The notes beneath the pieces were generated by a model. The model made no database searches. It worked only from the letters and a program-made list of their open reading frames with translations, and had not been told where the DNA came from. From assembly GCA_024345305.1 (NCBI GenBank), contig BRON01000013.1, forward strand, positions 1,287,870 through 1,351,869: 64,000 bases of DNA, read 5' to 3'. The position numbers and the translations under genes were made by a program. Shown in pieces: positions 24,901-35,414 of this stretch (within the stretch, counting starts at the first letter, position 1; every line of letters starts with the position of its first letter). The stretch comes from Mrakia gelida (Eukaryota > Basidiomycota > Tremellomycetes > Cystofilobasidiales > Mrakiaceae).

Positions 24901-25118
24901 AAAGAGGAGATCAGCATGTGCTCGTGTATCGTTGATGGAGTCGAGAAAAAGAGAGAGGGAGCTCACCGTCCGTACTGATGGAGATCGAGAGAAGGAAGGG
25001 AAAGCCAGCAAAGGAGAACAGTCAGCTTCAACTCTGTCCTCTTCTCCTTCGTCTACACGCAGGGTCGACGGTCTTGACTGACCTCATCCGTCGTATACAC
25101 TGCTGAGTTGGGATCCAT
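21917..25118 (-). CDS. CCT5: chaperonin CCT/TRiC epsilon subunit
   Basis: Roughly a dozen exons join into a full-length group II chaperonin of about 550 residues. It starts [17 protein letters not shown] at 25,118 and ends ASVFAQE with a TAA at 21,917-21,919. ATPase motifs are present: [20 protein letters not shown], and [19 protein letters not shown], which carries the catalytic Asp. The apical domain includes [20 protein letters not shown] and [18 protein letters not shown], and the equatorial return has [13 protein letters not shown]. The epsilon assignment rests on the N-terminal block and HKLDI...EEYKKLQ, which fit CCT5 better than other subunits. In the cytosol, eight different subunits form the ring that folds actin and tubulin. 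The first exon is about 48 nt. A divergent NUFIP1-like gene starts 485 bases away. Confidence 0.96.
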
Positions 25119-25603
25119 GATGGAGGGGAAAGGGGAAGGGGAAGGGGAAGGGGAAGGAGAGAAGGTCGTGGGTGAGGAGGCAAAGGAGGAGAGCTCGAGA
25201 TTTCCGCGAAGAGGACGAGGCACGAGCGCGATCGTGTCCTCGACGACCATCTACACCTGCCAAGGAGAGCTCCCGGGCTTTCAAGGTGAGGTATCAGTGA
25301 GATAAATTCGAGTGGTAAAGCTTCAGCGAGAAGAACCTCGAAAAAGGGCAAGCGAGTCGTTGCGAAGGACGCGTCGAGAGGGCCGATCTCGTTCGCCTTG
25401 CTGTTCAGCCCGGAGAAAGCTCTCGAGATCCAGTCTTGCGTCGGAACAGGGTTGATCTGAAGGAATACATCCTGGGTTGAAATTTTGGCTCCGGTCAAGC
25501 CGAGTCTCAGCCTTGACGACCCTTCCTTCCCTTGCTCGAGAAATTCGTTCGAGCTCACCTCCAACTCCTTCCTTCCTTCTCTCCTTCCCCCTCTTCTTCC
25601 GCC
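25119..25603. other. divergent promoter region, CCT5 / NUFIP1-like gene
   Basis: This separates two divergent genes. Near CCT5 there is a short GGGGAA array (25,125-25,165), five to six units long. The rest contains open frames on both strands that look like frame shadows. No TATA box is clear. Confidence 0.55.
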
Positions 25604-27831
25604 ATGAACCTCCCACCAAAACCTCCCCCTTCCTCGAGCGGCCCTCCACCTCCTTCTTTCTCCAACTCGCCTTCCTCCTACCCTTCCTCCTCTTCTACAG
25701 GAGTGATCAACCCAAACTTCCGACCTCCTCCTCGGCCGCTTCACGGTCTTCCTCAGAACCCTCTCCTCGCTCAACAACAGCAGTTCCCTCAACCGCCTTC
25801 CTCCTACGGAGGAGGCAACTTTTCGTATGGAGGTCTACCAGGAGGAGGAGGAGGAGGAGGAGGGCAAGTGAACATGGGAGCGATGGCAGCAGCAGCAGCT
25901 TTGGGAGTGCTGGGAGGAGGAGGAGCTCAACAACCTCGGTACTATCAGCAACCTCCTCCTCTTCAACAGTTCTCGTATGGCTACCCACCTCCCCAGCAAC
26001 CTCAAGGCTACCCTTATCAGCAGCAGCAGCAGAACCCTTACTCTCAAGCGCCCCCACCTCCTTCTCACCCTCAGCTCAACGCCCAAGGGTACACCATATC
26101 CTCAGCCTTCTACAACCCTCAACCCCAACCTCCTCCCCCTCAATCTTCCTACGCCTACCCACCACCACCCTCTATCCGCTCTTCCTCTTCTTCCTCCAAC
26201 CACTACTCCAACGCCTCCGCGTCCACCTCCCAGCAAAAAACCCCAGCCCCCCGTCCTCCTCAACCGAACCGTCGACTCGACACGTCCAAGATCTCCTGCT
26301 TGCCCATGAGGAACTGCTCCCTCTCAGGATGCAGCTACACGGGACTGTACAAGGATGTGGAGATTCACGAGATGGATAGACATTTGATCTTCCCTGCTGG
26401 GTGGAAGGAGAAGAAGGGGAAGAGGGATGGGTGAGCGTGTCTCGTTTGTTCTTGCGTGTTTCGTGTTTCCCGTTCGTTCGTTTGGAGCTGACCTTGGGTT
26501 TGATTTTGGTGCGACTGTTAGGTTCGGGGGAGCAACGATTGAAGGAACGTCGATCAGTTTGCAGACTCCGGAACAGATCGCTGCATGGGTGGCGGAGAGG
26601 AAGAAGAGGTGGCCGACTAAGGAGAGGGTGGAGGAGAAGGTGCGTTTTTCCGTCTCTCGTCCCTTGTCCTCTATCTATCATCTCTCCTTTTTCTTGAAAT
26701 CGTCGGCTAACGTCGCTTCGAACTTTTTTCCTCCCTCCTCCACCAGGCCAAAGCCCGCGAAGACGCCATCGCCCGAGGAGAGTTCGACCCCTCCTCGGCT
26801 CGTCGCGGTGCTCGTGGAGGAGGAGGAGGACGAGGTGGCTCGACTCGAGGCTCAACTAGAGGAGGTCGAGCTGGTTCGAGAGGAGGAGGAGAGTCGTCTA
26901 CCTATGGATCTCGAGGAGGAGAACCGCCATCGAAGAAGGGTCGGTGGGGAGCTGGAGCAGAGGAGGATCAAGGTTGGAAGTCGAAGGGAGGGAAACCAGC
27001 ACCCGTCCGAGCACCAGGAGGAAACCCCATCGAGGACTTCGACTCGGACCCTCTCTCCTCCTCCTCCAACGACGACTCCTCCGACTCGGATTCGGGTTCG
27101 GACGACGACTCGGGAAGCGATATCGATCCTGTCAAGGACGCGGTTTCGTCGCGTCTCCCTCCGCCTGCTCCTCTCACCCACGTCGACGGAGGAGGTCCCG
27201 AGGTGGAGCGAGAGGAGGAGGACGTGGAGATGAGTGGTGGTCAGAGAGGAGGAGGACGATCTTGCACCTACTTCCTCACCCCTCAAGGCTGTAAAATGGG
27301 AGATCGATGTCGGTTCGTTCATGATGAGTCGGCGAGACCTGTTGCTCCGGTTCGTTCATTCCCCTTCATCCCTTTTCTCTCTCTTCCCTCTCTCTCTCTT
27401 CCCCGGCCCATCCAAAACCCAAACTCACCTCCCATCACTTCCTCCCCTCTCCCCCTACCCACCCACCGACCCAACAGATCCTCCCCCCAACCCGTCTCCC
27501 CCCTCCACCCCGTCCAGCTCCTCCTCCTCCTCCTTCCTCAACCAACTCCCGCCCCGACCTCCTCCTCGGTCTCCTCGAAACGGACATCAAGCATACGACT
27601 TCGGACCTGAGTCAGGTGATCCGGTTCTTGTGTACGAATGGGTTTTTGGAGGGTGTGGAAGGGAGGGTGGGGGAGTTGGAGGAGGCCGAGAGGAGGGGGG
27701 TTAAGGAGTTGGGTGTGCAGGTCAGGAGTAAGGTTGGGGAGGGAGGGGAAGAGGGAGGGGAGCAGGTTGGGGGAAGGGAAAAGGGGGAGGGGATGGAGGG
27801 GGTGGAGCAGGGAGTGGGAGAGGGGATTTGA
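25604..27831 (+). CDS. NUFIP1/Rsa1-like snoRNP assembly factor with C2H2 and CCCH zinc fingers
   Basis: The start at 25,604 has a strong context (GCCATGAAC). A long Pro/Gln/Tyr/Gly-rich N-terminus leads to a C2H2-like finger (CSLSGC...EIHEMDRH, C-x4-C-x11-H-x4-H). The NUFIP1 signature is split over introns: ISLQTPEQIAAWVAERKKRW, PTKERVEEK, then AKAREDAIARGEF. RG-rich and acidic Asp/Ser tracts follow. Then comes a CCCH finger, CTYFLTPQGCKMGDRCRFVH (C-x8-C-x5-C-x3-H). A last exon (LLGLLETDIKHTTSDLSQ, RFLCTNGFLEGVEGRV) runs to the stop at 27,829-27,831. NUFIP1 and yeast Rsa1 help assemble box C/D snoRNPs with R2TP in the nucleus. The family call is firm; the exact last intron (about 27,355-27,480) is less so. 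Confidence 0.88.
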
Positions 27832-27983
27832 TCAGTTGAGTTCGACCGACGCATTTCGGAAAACGAGAGAGGGAGAGTTTCGTGCTTCGACGAAGACCAG
27901 TCTTGCAGAGAGAGAGAGAGAGAGTCGTCGTCGTCGTCATCATCATGATCGTCTAGCGAACCAAGAAATGGAACGAGCAAAAG

Positions 27984-29756
27984 CTAAAACGAGTTCTTCA
28001 TCTCCCTCAGTTTCTGAACCACCTCGACCTCGTCCGATTTGCCCGTCGCTGACCTGTCGCGAGCGCGAACAAACGCACGCAACAAGGTTGTCAGTATCCA
28101 TATCGACAACTCGGAATAACGAAGCGAGCCTGCCGAGCGCTCGAGAGCTCGAAGCGACGCGAAAAGAACACGCGATCGACTCACTTGACATCCTCCACCC
28201 CCGTCCTGATAAACACGTTCCACTTCTTCTCATCCCCGATCGTGTACCCATTGCTGACGCAGTCTCCCTTCTGAGCGGCCGAGAGGAGGGTTTGGAGATC
28301 TGGGTTGGTGGGTTCGACGGAGGCGCCTGGTTTGGAACGAACGAGCGGCGATCGAGTCAGTTGCGATAAAGAAGAGACGGGGCGAGAGAGGAAAGAGAGA
28401 GAGAGACGAGAAGACGACGACTTACCAAACTTTGCTGATCCGTGGGTGTACTCGTGTCCTGTGTAGACGAGGGTTTCGTCGGGGAGGAGCATCTGGGTGG
28501 AGGAAGGAAGCGAGGTTAGAAAGGGGAGGAGACGCGTCGAAACGAGGCGAGACGGATGGGAGGGAGAGGAGAGGTAGGACTGACGAGTTTCTTGAGTGAA
28601 GAGTTCATTTCCGAGGCTGTTCCTTCGAAGAATCGACCGCATCCAGCTGCAGTGGCGAAGCGAGAAAGGGAGAGATCAGTTTCTTCGATGAGAGAAGAGA
28701 GGTTGACAGAAGTTGAGGAGACGAGGAGGGCAGGGGACGAACCTGTGAACAGAGTATCACCAGTGAAGACCGCTCTCTCGCCGGTCTTCGAGTCTTGGAG
28801 GTAGTAGCAGATGCTATCCTGGGTGTGGCAGGGAGTGTGGATGCATTTGACGTCGATGTTCGCTCCGATCTTGAAGGTCTCGTTGTCGACGACTTGGTGG
28901 GTGAGTCCTGGGATTTTGGAGGATCCACCGAAGCAGGGCACGGGGGTGGATTCGAGCTGTTGGAAAGAGGGAGACGTGAAGATGAGCGAGAAGAAGGGAA
29001 GGAAGGAAGATGGGCCGCAGAGAACGAGACGAGGGAGGGGAGGCAGAGCTCACGAAGTCGAGGTTGCCTCCAGAATGATCCTGAGGAGCGAAGAGACGTT
29101 CGGTCAGCAAGCGAATCTTCAGACCGATAGATGCGCGTGTTACTCACGTCGTGATGATGGGTGGTGAGAAGGGAGGTGATCTAGAAAACGGACGGAACGA
29201 ACCGAGGTCAGCTCGAGTTCGATGTCGATTCTGCTGAAGCTGACGAACGGACCTTGACGTTGAGCTTTTTCGCTTCAGCAGTGATGAGCTTAGCGTTGTA
29301 AGGGTCGACGACAACTCCGGTCTGAGTCTGATCATCAGTGATGATGTACATCCAGTTCTAAAAAAGAGAGAAGAAGAGGGGGGGAGGGATCAGTCGAGAT
29401 CTCGTCGAGAGCGTCCAAAGGAGGAAGGCAAAGGAGGAAGGGACCAACGTCGGAGCGAGCTGAAGGGTAAGAACAAGAGCAGAGTCAGCTCTAATGCTGT
29501 GATGTATGATTGCTTGGATGCTGCGATTCTCTGTACTTCTGCGGGGAGCTGGAGAGGAAGCAGCGGACCTCCTCTCGAGCTCACCACGCTCTCCTCCGCT
29601 GCTCCCCCTTCGCCTCTACCTCGTTCCCTCGAGCTGGTAGCCAGGAGGGGACGCAAGCTCACCTTTGATGGGAGTGATCTTCATCTTGAGAGGAGTTGCT
29701 GTTGAGAAGGATCGTTGAAGAGGTCGGTAGAGAGATCGAGAGAGGGTGGAGGTCAT
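27984..29756 (-). CDS. glyoxalase II (hydroxyacylglutathione hydrolase)
   Basis: The mature part runs NWMYIITDDQTQTGVVVDPY, then the binuclear zinc motif TTHHHDDHSGGN, CIHTPCHTQDSICYYL, FTGDTLFTAGCGRFFEG, LVYTGHEYTHGSAKF and a C-terminus ending LREMKNSF at the TAG in 27,984-27,986. All metal ligands of the metallo-beta-lactamase fold are present. The enzyme hydrolyses S-D-lactoylglutathione to D-lactate and glutathione, the last step of methylglyoxal detoxification. The first ATG at 29,756 precedes an Arg/Ser-rich, acid-free leader (SLYRPLQRSFSTATP), a likely mitochondrial presequence. A second in-frame ATG (KMKITPIK) would give a cytosolic form. Between the first exon and the exon ending at 29,353, an 11-nt exon at 29,449-29,459 is needed to keep the frame. 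Confidence 0.94.
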
Positions 29757-30283
29757 GGAGGAACGGGCGAGCGAGCTTCGACGGAGAGGGCGAATCGAGG
29801 TCGAGCGCGTTGTCAAGCAAAAATGATCAAAATTTCGAGCAGAGCTACTCACAGCTTGAGAGAAGACTTCTGAAGGTCGTGGTCGAGGTAAGGCTTGAAA
29901 AATATGCTTTGAGAAGCGAAGAGAAGCGAGGAGGTTACATCTGGCCTGCATCAAACTCGTCCGAAGCAGAGCGTCGCCCGAGATGTGTTTGCTTTTGGCA
30001 CGTTGCTCGTAAGGCGAAGGAAACAGATTGAAACGCTTCAAACTCTGAGCCCTTGGAGAGTGGAGTGAAAAAATTGCCTCCGAAATGGGCGAGAGGAAGG
30101 TGGAAAGCAGCTAGCCTCGAGCTCACCTTCAACCATCACGACCTCCTCCTTCCCCTCGTCTTCCCTCGGCCTCCTCTTCCCTCCTACCCACCGAGGACGG
30201 TTTTCTCAACGCAACATTACCGCCTCTGTCCCCTCCTCGCTCAGATCCTCAAGCTCGGCGTCCTCCAGCAGCTCTTCGCCGCC
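29757..30283. other. divergent promoter region, glyoxalase II / F-box-LRR paralogue B
   Basis: This separates two divergent genes. Open frames run on both strands but have no domain. The plus strand from 30,120 is C/T-rich and leads to GCCGCCATGAGC at 30,284. I see nothing else in it. Confidence 0.55.
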
Positions 30284-31687
30284 ATGAGCTTTGATCCCTC
30301 TCCTTCCCTCCCTCAAGCTTCTCCTTCACCCACGGATCTCGCTTCCTCCTCCCTCCTCGCGCTCATCAAGAAACCATCGTGCTACCCAGCGACCTCCTTC
30401 CCCGATCCTAGCGTCGTAGGTCACAATTGGACTGAAGGAAGACCTTGGTGGACGAGAAAAGAGCTCGAGCTCGACTTCAACCCAGGTTCGTCTCCCCTTT
30501 CCCTTTACTCGCCCCGTTCGTCTCCCTCCTCCACTTTATACGCGAACTGAGCTGAAGATACAATTCTGGACGTCTTACAGGCGTCCTCGCTGCTTTCGTA
30601 CTCGACCAGGAGCATCAAGACACGTACAACCTCGACCTCTCCTCCGTTCCAGATCAACTCGGAGAGGACGGCTTCAGGTCCCTCCTTCGAGACCTCTCCC
30701 CAGAAGCGCCTCGATGGGTCAGGAGGCTAGTACTCGTCTCTGAGGGTGAACACCTGTGCCGTGAATTATCTTCGTTTTTGCGCGTTCATTCGCCCGACCA
30801 GCTTGACTCTTCCGCTGACCTCCGCGTCTTTGACTCGTCGCCGTTTGCTGCCAACAGCCTACGTCCTCCCACTCCTTCTCTCCTTCATCGACTCCCTCCC
30901 TTCTCTCCAAGAACTTGTCATCCAAACCGACCTCTCCAGACTCGACCTACCCTACCTTCGGTCCTTCCTCCTCCATCCCTCCCTCGAACACTTCAACCTC
31001 CGATCCTCCCTCTCAGGACCCTACAACCGTCAATTCCTCCTCGAACTCCCCGAAATCCTATCCGAAAACACCCACCTTCGTCGTCTTTCCCTCGGCAGGA
31101 AGACAGCCCTCGACACCGAGATGAATCGTCCGATGTGGTCAGCCGTTCGAGCCTGCGTCGAGAAGATCCTCGAACTTGGGAGGGAGACGGGTCTGGAGTA
31201 CCTCGATCTCCGAGAGTTCCCAACCCGTCATTCGGAGGTAGGACCTTTGATATCTTCGATAACGCGACTTCTTGTGGATGGGGAGGCGATGGTCGTGCAG
31301 CGGGTTTGGTGGCATGGAGTGGCACTGGGAGGGGCAGGTCGAATAGTCGAACAGCAGGTACTCAGGAACCAAGCTCGTCGTTCCTTCATCCACAGGACCG
31401 CTTCCGGCCTTCTCGCAACCTACAGGGCGCTCCTTCTTCCCACCTCGGCTCCTCCTCGCGGATCTCGAACTTCCTTCGCGTCGCTCCCGAGAGAGCTCCG
31501 TCGGTCGATCGCTCTTCTCCTCAATCCTGGTCCCTTCTACCATCGACAGGTCATGGATCTTCTTCGCTTCGCCGAGGATCGGGCTACGCTGAGGGGAGCC
31601 GAAGAACGAGGAGGGAAGCAGCGGTTCTTGCAGGAGGTCGATTGCTGGAGGGCGATGGCGAGGAAGGACGGAGAGCTGGGGTTTTGA
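30284..31687 (+). CDS. F-box/LRR-like protein, paralogue B
   Basis: Three exons start at an ATG in strong context (GCCGCCATGAG). Introns lie at about 30,485-30,580 and 30,748-30,858; the second uses GTGAAC as donor and restores the frame at AYVLPLLLSFID. Leucine-rich strands follow (LQELVIQTDLSRLDLPYL, LEHFNLRSSLSG, LRRLSLGRKTALD, LEYLDLREFPTRH). The C-terminal block is SFASLPRELRRSIALLL, then HRQVMDLLRFAEDRATL and QRFLQEVDCWRAM. This architecture and the block YNLDLSSVPDQLGEDGF match the gene at 14,167, so both belong to one duplicated family. I infer a ubiquitin-ligase adaptor or orphan LRR role; no partner is indicated. Confidence 0.75.
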
Positions 31688-32346
31688 GGTCGTCTAGTAG
31701 TAGATATATTGGTACGGTTAGTAATCGATGTTTTTCTAGCTTTAAATATCTTCGAGATTAACTCGAGTCTACGGCCGTCGCAAAGAGGGAAGAGGAGAGC
31801 GACGCGTTTGGGGACGACGCTTCTTCCTCGTTCTCGCCGACTTCATCTTCGGGATACAGGACGAGGATCTCTCAGTTTCAGCTGACCCGAAGTTGATCTG
31901 TCTTCTGCACCCTTCAGAGGTGCCTCCGTCGAAAAGACCGAAGTTGAGCAAAGGCAGTCGCGTCGACACTCCCTTTTCTCCAATTGAGTGATCTCCCCTT
32001 GCTTTCGAAGATGCCTTCTTTTCGACAGGATCCCTCCAATCCTCACTTTCGTTTCCTCCCTTCGTGATTCTTTCTCACTCTCTGCCGAAGCTTCTCGCTC
32101 GTTCGTTCGTCGAACGAGGGAAACGAGTACGGCGCGTCGCTATCAGCTGATGTTCTTTTCGTTTCTCTCTTTCTTTCGAGTCTTTCAGTCCTCCACCTTT
32201 GACCTCAAAGAACTAAATCTCTCTACGGTGAGTTGTTCCGCACCCACTGTCATCGACCCTGGAACTTCGATCAAAGGAGTGGGCGAACGAGCCCCCCTCA
32301 CCTTTTCGCTTCGCTTTCCCTTTCTCTTCGTTTCTCTCCCGCTCAG
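31688..32346. other. intergenic, possible remnants
   Basis: No complete gene is seen. Several good acceptor-like sites (for example TTTCAG before 32,191) with CTGA branch sequences suggest former exons, but they do not join into a recognisable protein. They may belong to the carboxypeptidase relic just downstream. Confidence 0.4.
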
Positions 32347-32483
32347 ATCTCAGCATCAACGGAGCAGGCCACATGGCTGCCTACGATCGACGCAAGAAGT
32401 CCCTGCAGATGCTCGGCAAGTGGTTGGCGGGAAGGAGGTGTAGACTTCAAACCGTTCGTGTTTCTTCGAAGCATCTTATGTAA
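32347..32483 (+). pseudogene. relic of serine carboxypeptidase C-terminus
   Basis: After a CTCAG acceptor the frame reads LSINGAGHMAAYDRR and then SLQMLGKWLAG, ending at a TAA in 32,481-32,483. This resembles the C-terminal His motif of serine carboxypeptidases (family S10), in which a gAGHMVPYD-like block is followed by a helix with SL-x-ML-x-x-WL. The expected Ser motif (GESYAG-like) and Asp region are not found in the preceding kilobase, so I take it for a remnant. A by-eye match of this length could be chance, and a very intron-rich intact gene is not fully excluded. Confidence 0.4.
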
Positions 32484-32952
32484 GCTTAATCTCATGATCC
32501 CTCTATCTCGCACGTACAAAGAAGTGTGAGAAAAGCAAAAGCAAGCACGTATGGGTGTCATCGAGAATGGGAAAACATAGAACTAATTCGAGGAAAGAAA
32601 GAAAGAAAGAAAGAAAGAGAAGAAGAAGTCATGAACGCAGTAGCAGCAGAGCGAGAGAGAGAATATGCAAGACGAAACGAACGCGTCGTGAAACGAAAGA
32701 GAAGATGCAGAGAGAAAAGGCAAAGGCATGGAGGAGAAATCGAGTGAGTAAGAGCGAGGGAGAAAAGAGATGGTGAAAGAAAGTCCAAGTGGAAAGAAAG
32801 GAAAGAAAGGGAGAGAGGGGGGAAGAAAGCGACGACGACGCGTCGACCGAGAGCGAACCGGGACCCAGACAAGCAAAGCAGAGCTACAGCGACTGAGAGA
32901 AAGGTGGGTGATTGAGGTAAGGTAAGGAAAGCAAGACAAGCGAAAACTCTAC
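32484..32952. other. purine-rich intergenic region
   Basis: The plus strand is almost all A and G, with a GAAA microsatellite. It is probably the 3' UTR of the minus-strand gene ending at 32,953, where the tract would be pyrimidine-rich in the transcript. No gene is seen. Confidence 0.6.
32593..32619. repeat. GAAA microsatellite
   Basis: About six tandem GAAA units (GAAAGAAAGAAAG...) stand inside a broader AG-rich tract. It is simple sequence with no further meaning seen. Confidence 0.85.
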
Positions 32953-35228
32953 CTACTTCTTACTCTTCGTCTTCTTCCCCTTCCCGTTCCTCCCGTTCTT
33001 AGTAACGAACGGCTTCTTCTTCTCCTTCCCTCCTCCCTCCGCTCCTGCTCCCTCAGCTTCCACCGCAACCGCCGGCGTCGAAGACGAAGACGGAGGCAGC
33101 GTTGAACTCGAACTCGAGCTCTTCCTCGTCAAAAGACTCAACCTCTTCTTCAACCCTCCTCCTCCCCCAGAACTAGCGTTCGAAACGAACGAGCTCGTCC
33201 CGTCTCCCTCCCTCCCCTCAGGCAGTCCTCCGGCTCCGCTGAGCGAGCTCCTCCCTCCAGGGGAGTTGATAGGACTAGGACTAGCTCCTGCGAGGTTCTC
33301 CGTCGACGCGAGGGTAGGGATCGAGTTGGACGAGCTGGAGGAGTTCTTGTTCTTCCCCATGAGGGAAACTCGTCGAACGAGTCCCTTTCCTTCGTCGGAC
33401 ATCTTACGACCCATGTCCGAGAGGGAAGCGAGTCGTTTCCTCTTCTCCTTGGTGCTGACGGAGGGGGAGTCGGTGATGGTTGAGGAGGCGGAGGGGGAGA
33501 CGGCGTGCGAAGAGGTTGGGTTCGGTTGGGCGGAGGGAGTTGCTGGAGCGACGAGGGAGGTGGGAGCAGGGGAGGTGTTGATGTCGAGGGATGGGGAGCG
33601 AGAGGGTTCGGTTGATTCAGGAAGGGAGGGGAAGATGAGGGAGGTTGAGGTTGGGAGGGAAGTTTTGGGAGGAGAGGGCGGGGGAGGAGGAGCTTGGATT
33701 GAGGTCGACGAAGGTTCGGGTTCGTTGGACGAAGAGGAGGAGACTGCTGCTGCTGCGACTTCGGCGAAGGAGGGTCTGGTGGGCTCGTCTTCGGTGGAAG
33801 TGGGAGGAAGGATGGGTTCGGGAACCTTGGGAGAGGAGGACGTTTCGCTGTGTTCGTTGACTGGAGAGAGGGAGGGAGGGGAGATGTCGTCGATGGGGTT
33901 GGCGTCCTCGTCGGCGGGTGAAGCGGCGGTGATTGGGACGAGGGATTCGGTCGAGGCTGGTTCGGGGAGAGGAGTAGCGGTAGGAGTTGCGGCTTTTTGA
34001 GAGAGGGAAGTGTCGGAAGCGGAACTGAGGATCGGAACGAGGAGCGACGAGGTCAGTTTGGGACGCGTCGAGCTCGTCGTCGTCGAGTAACACAGTTCAT
34101 CTACGAGAGGCAAGGGACGAGAACTCACCCTCGTCCTTCAATCCTCTGCTCCTCGCCAGACTCTCCGAAAGTCCCGTATCCTTCTCCAGCTCCAGCTCCT
34201 CCGAGCACGCCGTCTTTCGTCGAACCTGCTTCCCCGCCTTCGCTCAACAATCCTCTTCGCTCTCCTCCTTCGGAAGGCGACGCCGACGAAGGTCCGTTCC
34301 TCCTCCTGGGTGCTGGGATGAAGTCTCGAACGGGGTTGTAGAGGGCCCAGATGATGAGAACGAGGAGGAGAAGCCTGACGGAGAGGAGGGTGAGGAGAAG
34401 GAAGGAGGGGAGAGGGAAGGCGCCTGGAGGGAAGGAGCCGGTCCATTTGACTGGGAGAAGGGGAGAAGAAGGTTAAACAGAGGTTGGGTCAGCGAAATAA
34501 GATGGTAGGAGAGCTCGCTCAGGGCGAAGAAGATCACGGAGGAGGAGGACCCGACGACGAGCACGAAAAAAGTCGAGGCGAAGGTCATCTCCGCCTCGTC
34601 CTCTTCCCTTCCCTCGCTCGCTCGCTTCGTTTCGCTATGAACTCACCAAACAACCAAACCCTGACCGCTCCCATCCAACCTTCTCCTACGAGTCCGACCC
34701 ATCCCATCGCTTTCGCCCAACCGACCCTCCTTCCCTGCGCTTTCCACACCGAGTAGGCAGCTCCGACCCATGCGATGATACCACCTCCCGCGGTGAAGAG
34801 CGAGATCAGAGGAGGGTTGAGTTTGAAGGCGACGAGCATCCACGTGAACGAGACAGCATGAGAGAGGGAGAGCAGGAGGAGGAGAGTGACCAGGAGAGGA
34901 GTGCGAGGGAGGGTGATGGGCAGGACGACGGGGATCTGGAGGTGAAGGAGGAGAGGAAGTTGGATGAACAGGGGAAGGGTTCAACGAGAGCGAAGGAGAG
35001 CGAGAGAGGTGAAGATTTTCACAAGGTCAGCTCTCTCTCGGGGATGAAGCGTAGTATAGAGAAACTCGTGAGACTCACTATTCCCGGGAGATCCTGCTCT
35101 GTGATGTCCTCCTGAGCTGATTTGGGTAGGAAGGAGGTCAAGAGGAGGACGAGAAGGAGGGAAGGGACAAAGAGTTGGAGCGAGAACAACAGTTCAGAGG
35201 CGTCCAGATCCACGAGCATCATCGTCAT
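32953..35228 (-). CDS. membrane protein with long Ser/Pro-rich cytosolic tail, unknown family
   Basis: I do not recognise the family. The start at 35,228 (MTMMLVDLDASELLFSL) leads straight into a hydrophobic segment, FVPSLLLVLLLTSFL. Further exons give VVLPITLPRTPLLVTLLLLL, AGGGIIAWVGAAYSVWKAQ and FLLLTLLSVRLLLLVLIIW, so there are at least six membrane spans. After YNPVRDFIPAPRRRN comes a tail of some 370 residues, rich in Ser, Pro and Thr, with basic patches (KEKRKRLASLSDMGRK, LKKRLSLLTRK) and a poly-Lys end (KGKKTKSKK). The LSLSD and RKLSLL-type sites look like kinase targets. The exon near 34,480-34,590 is not fully resolved. It shares a 186-base divergent promoter with the zinc-cluster gene. 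Confidence 0.7.
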
Positions 35229-35414
35229 GGCGACCGAAGGAATCGACGCGTCGAGCGAAGAGAAGAAGAAGTGAAAAAAAGGAAGGGGGTCGTGGGTTGA
35301 AGAAGCGGAAGGGAAGCGAACCCGGAGAGCAGAGGAGGACGATTTCGGAGTTGGAAACACTTCGCGTTCGTTTCCCTCCCACCTTTCACTCGCTCTATAT
35401 TTCTGTCAGAAGAA

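Noticed and set aside
33266..34000. 244-codon plus-strand frame
   Set aside because: It is the antisense of the Ser/Pro-rich tail of the membrane protein at 32,953-35,228. Its Glu/Gly/Val composition is the expected mirror of Ser/Pro codons.
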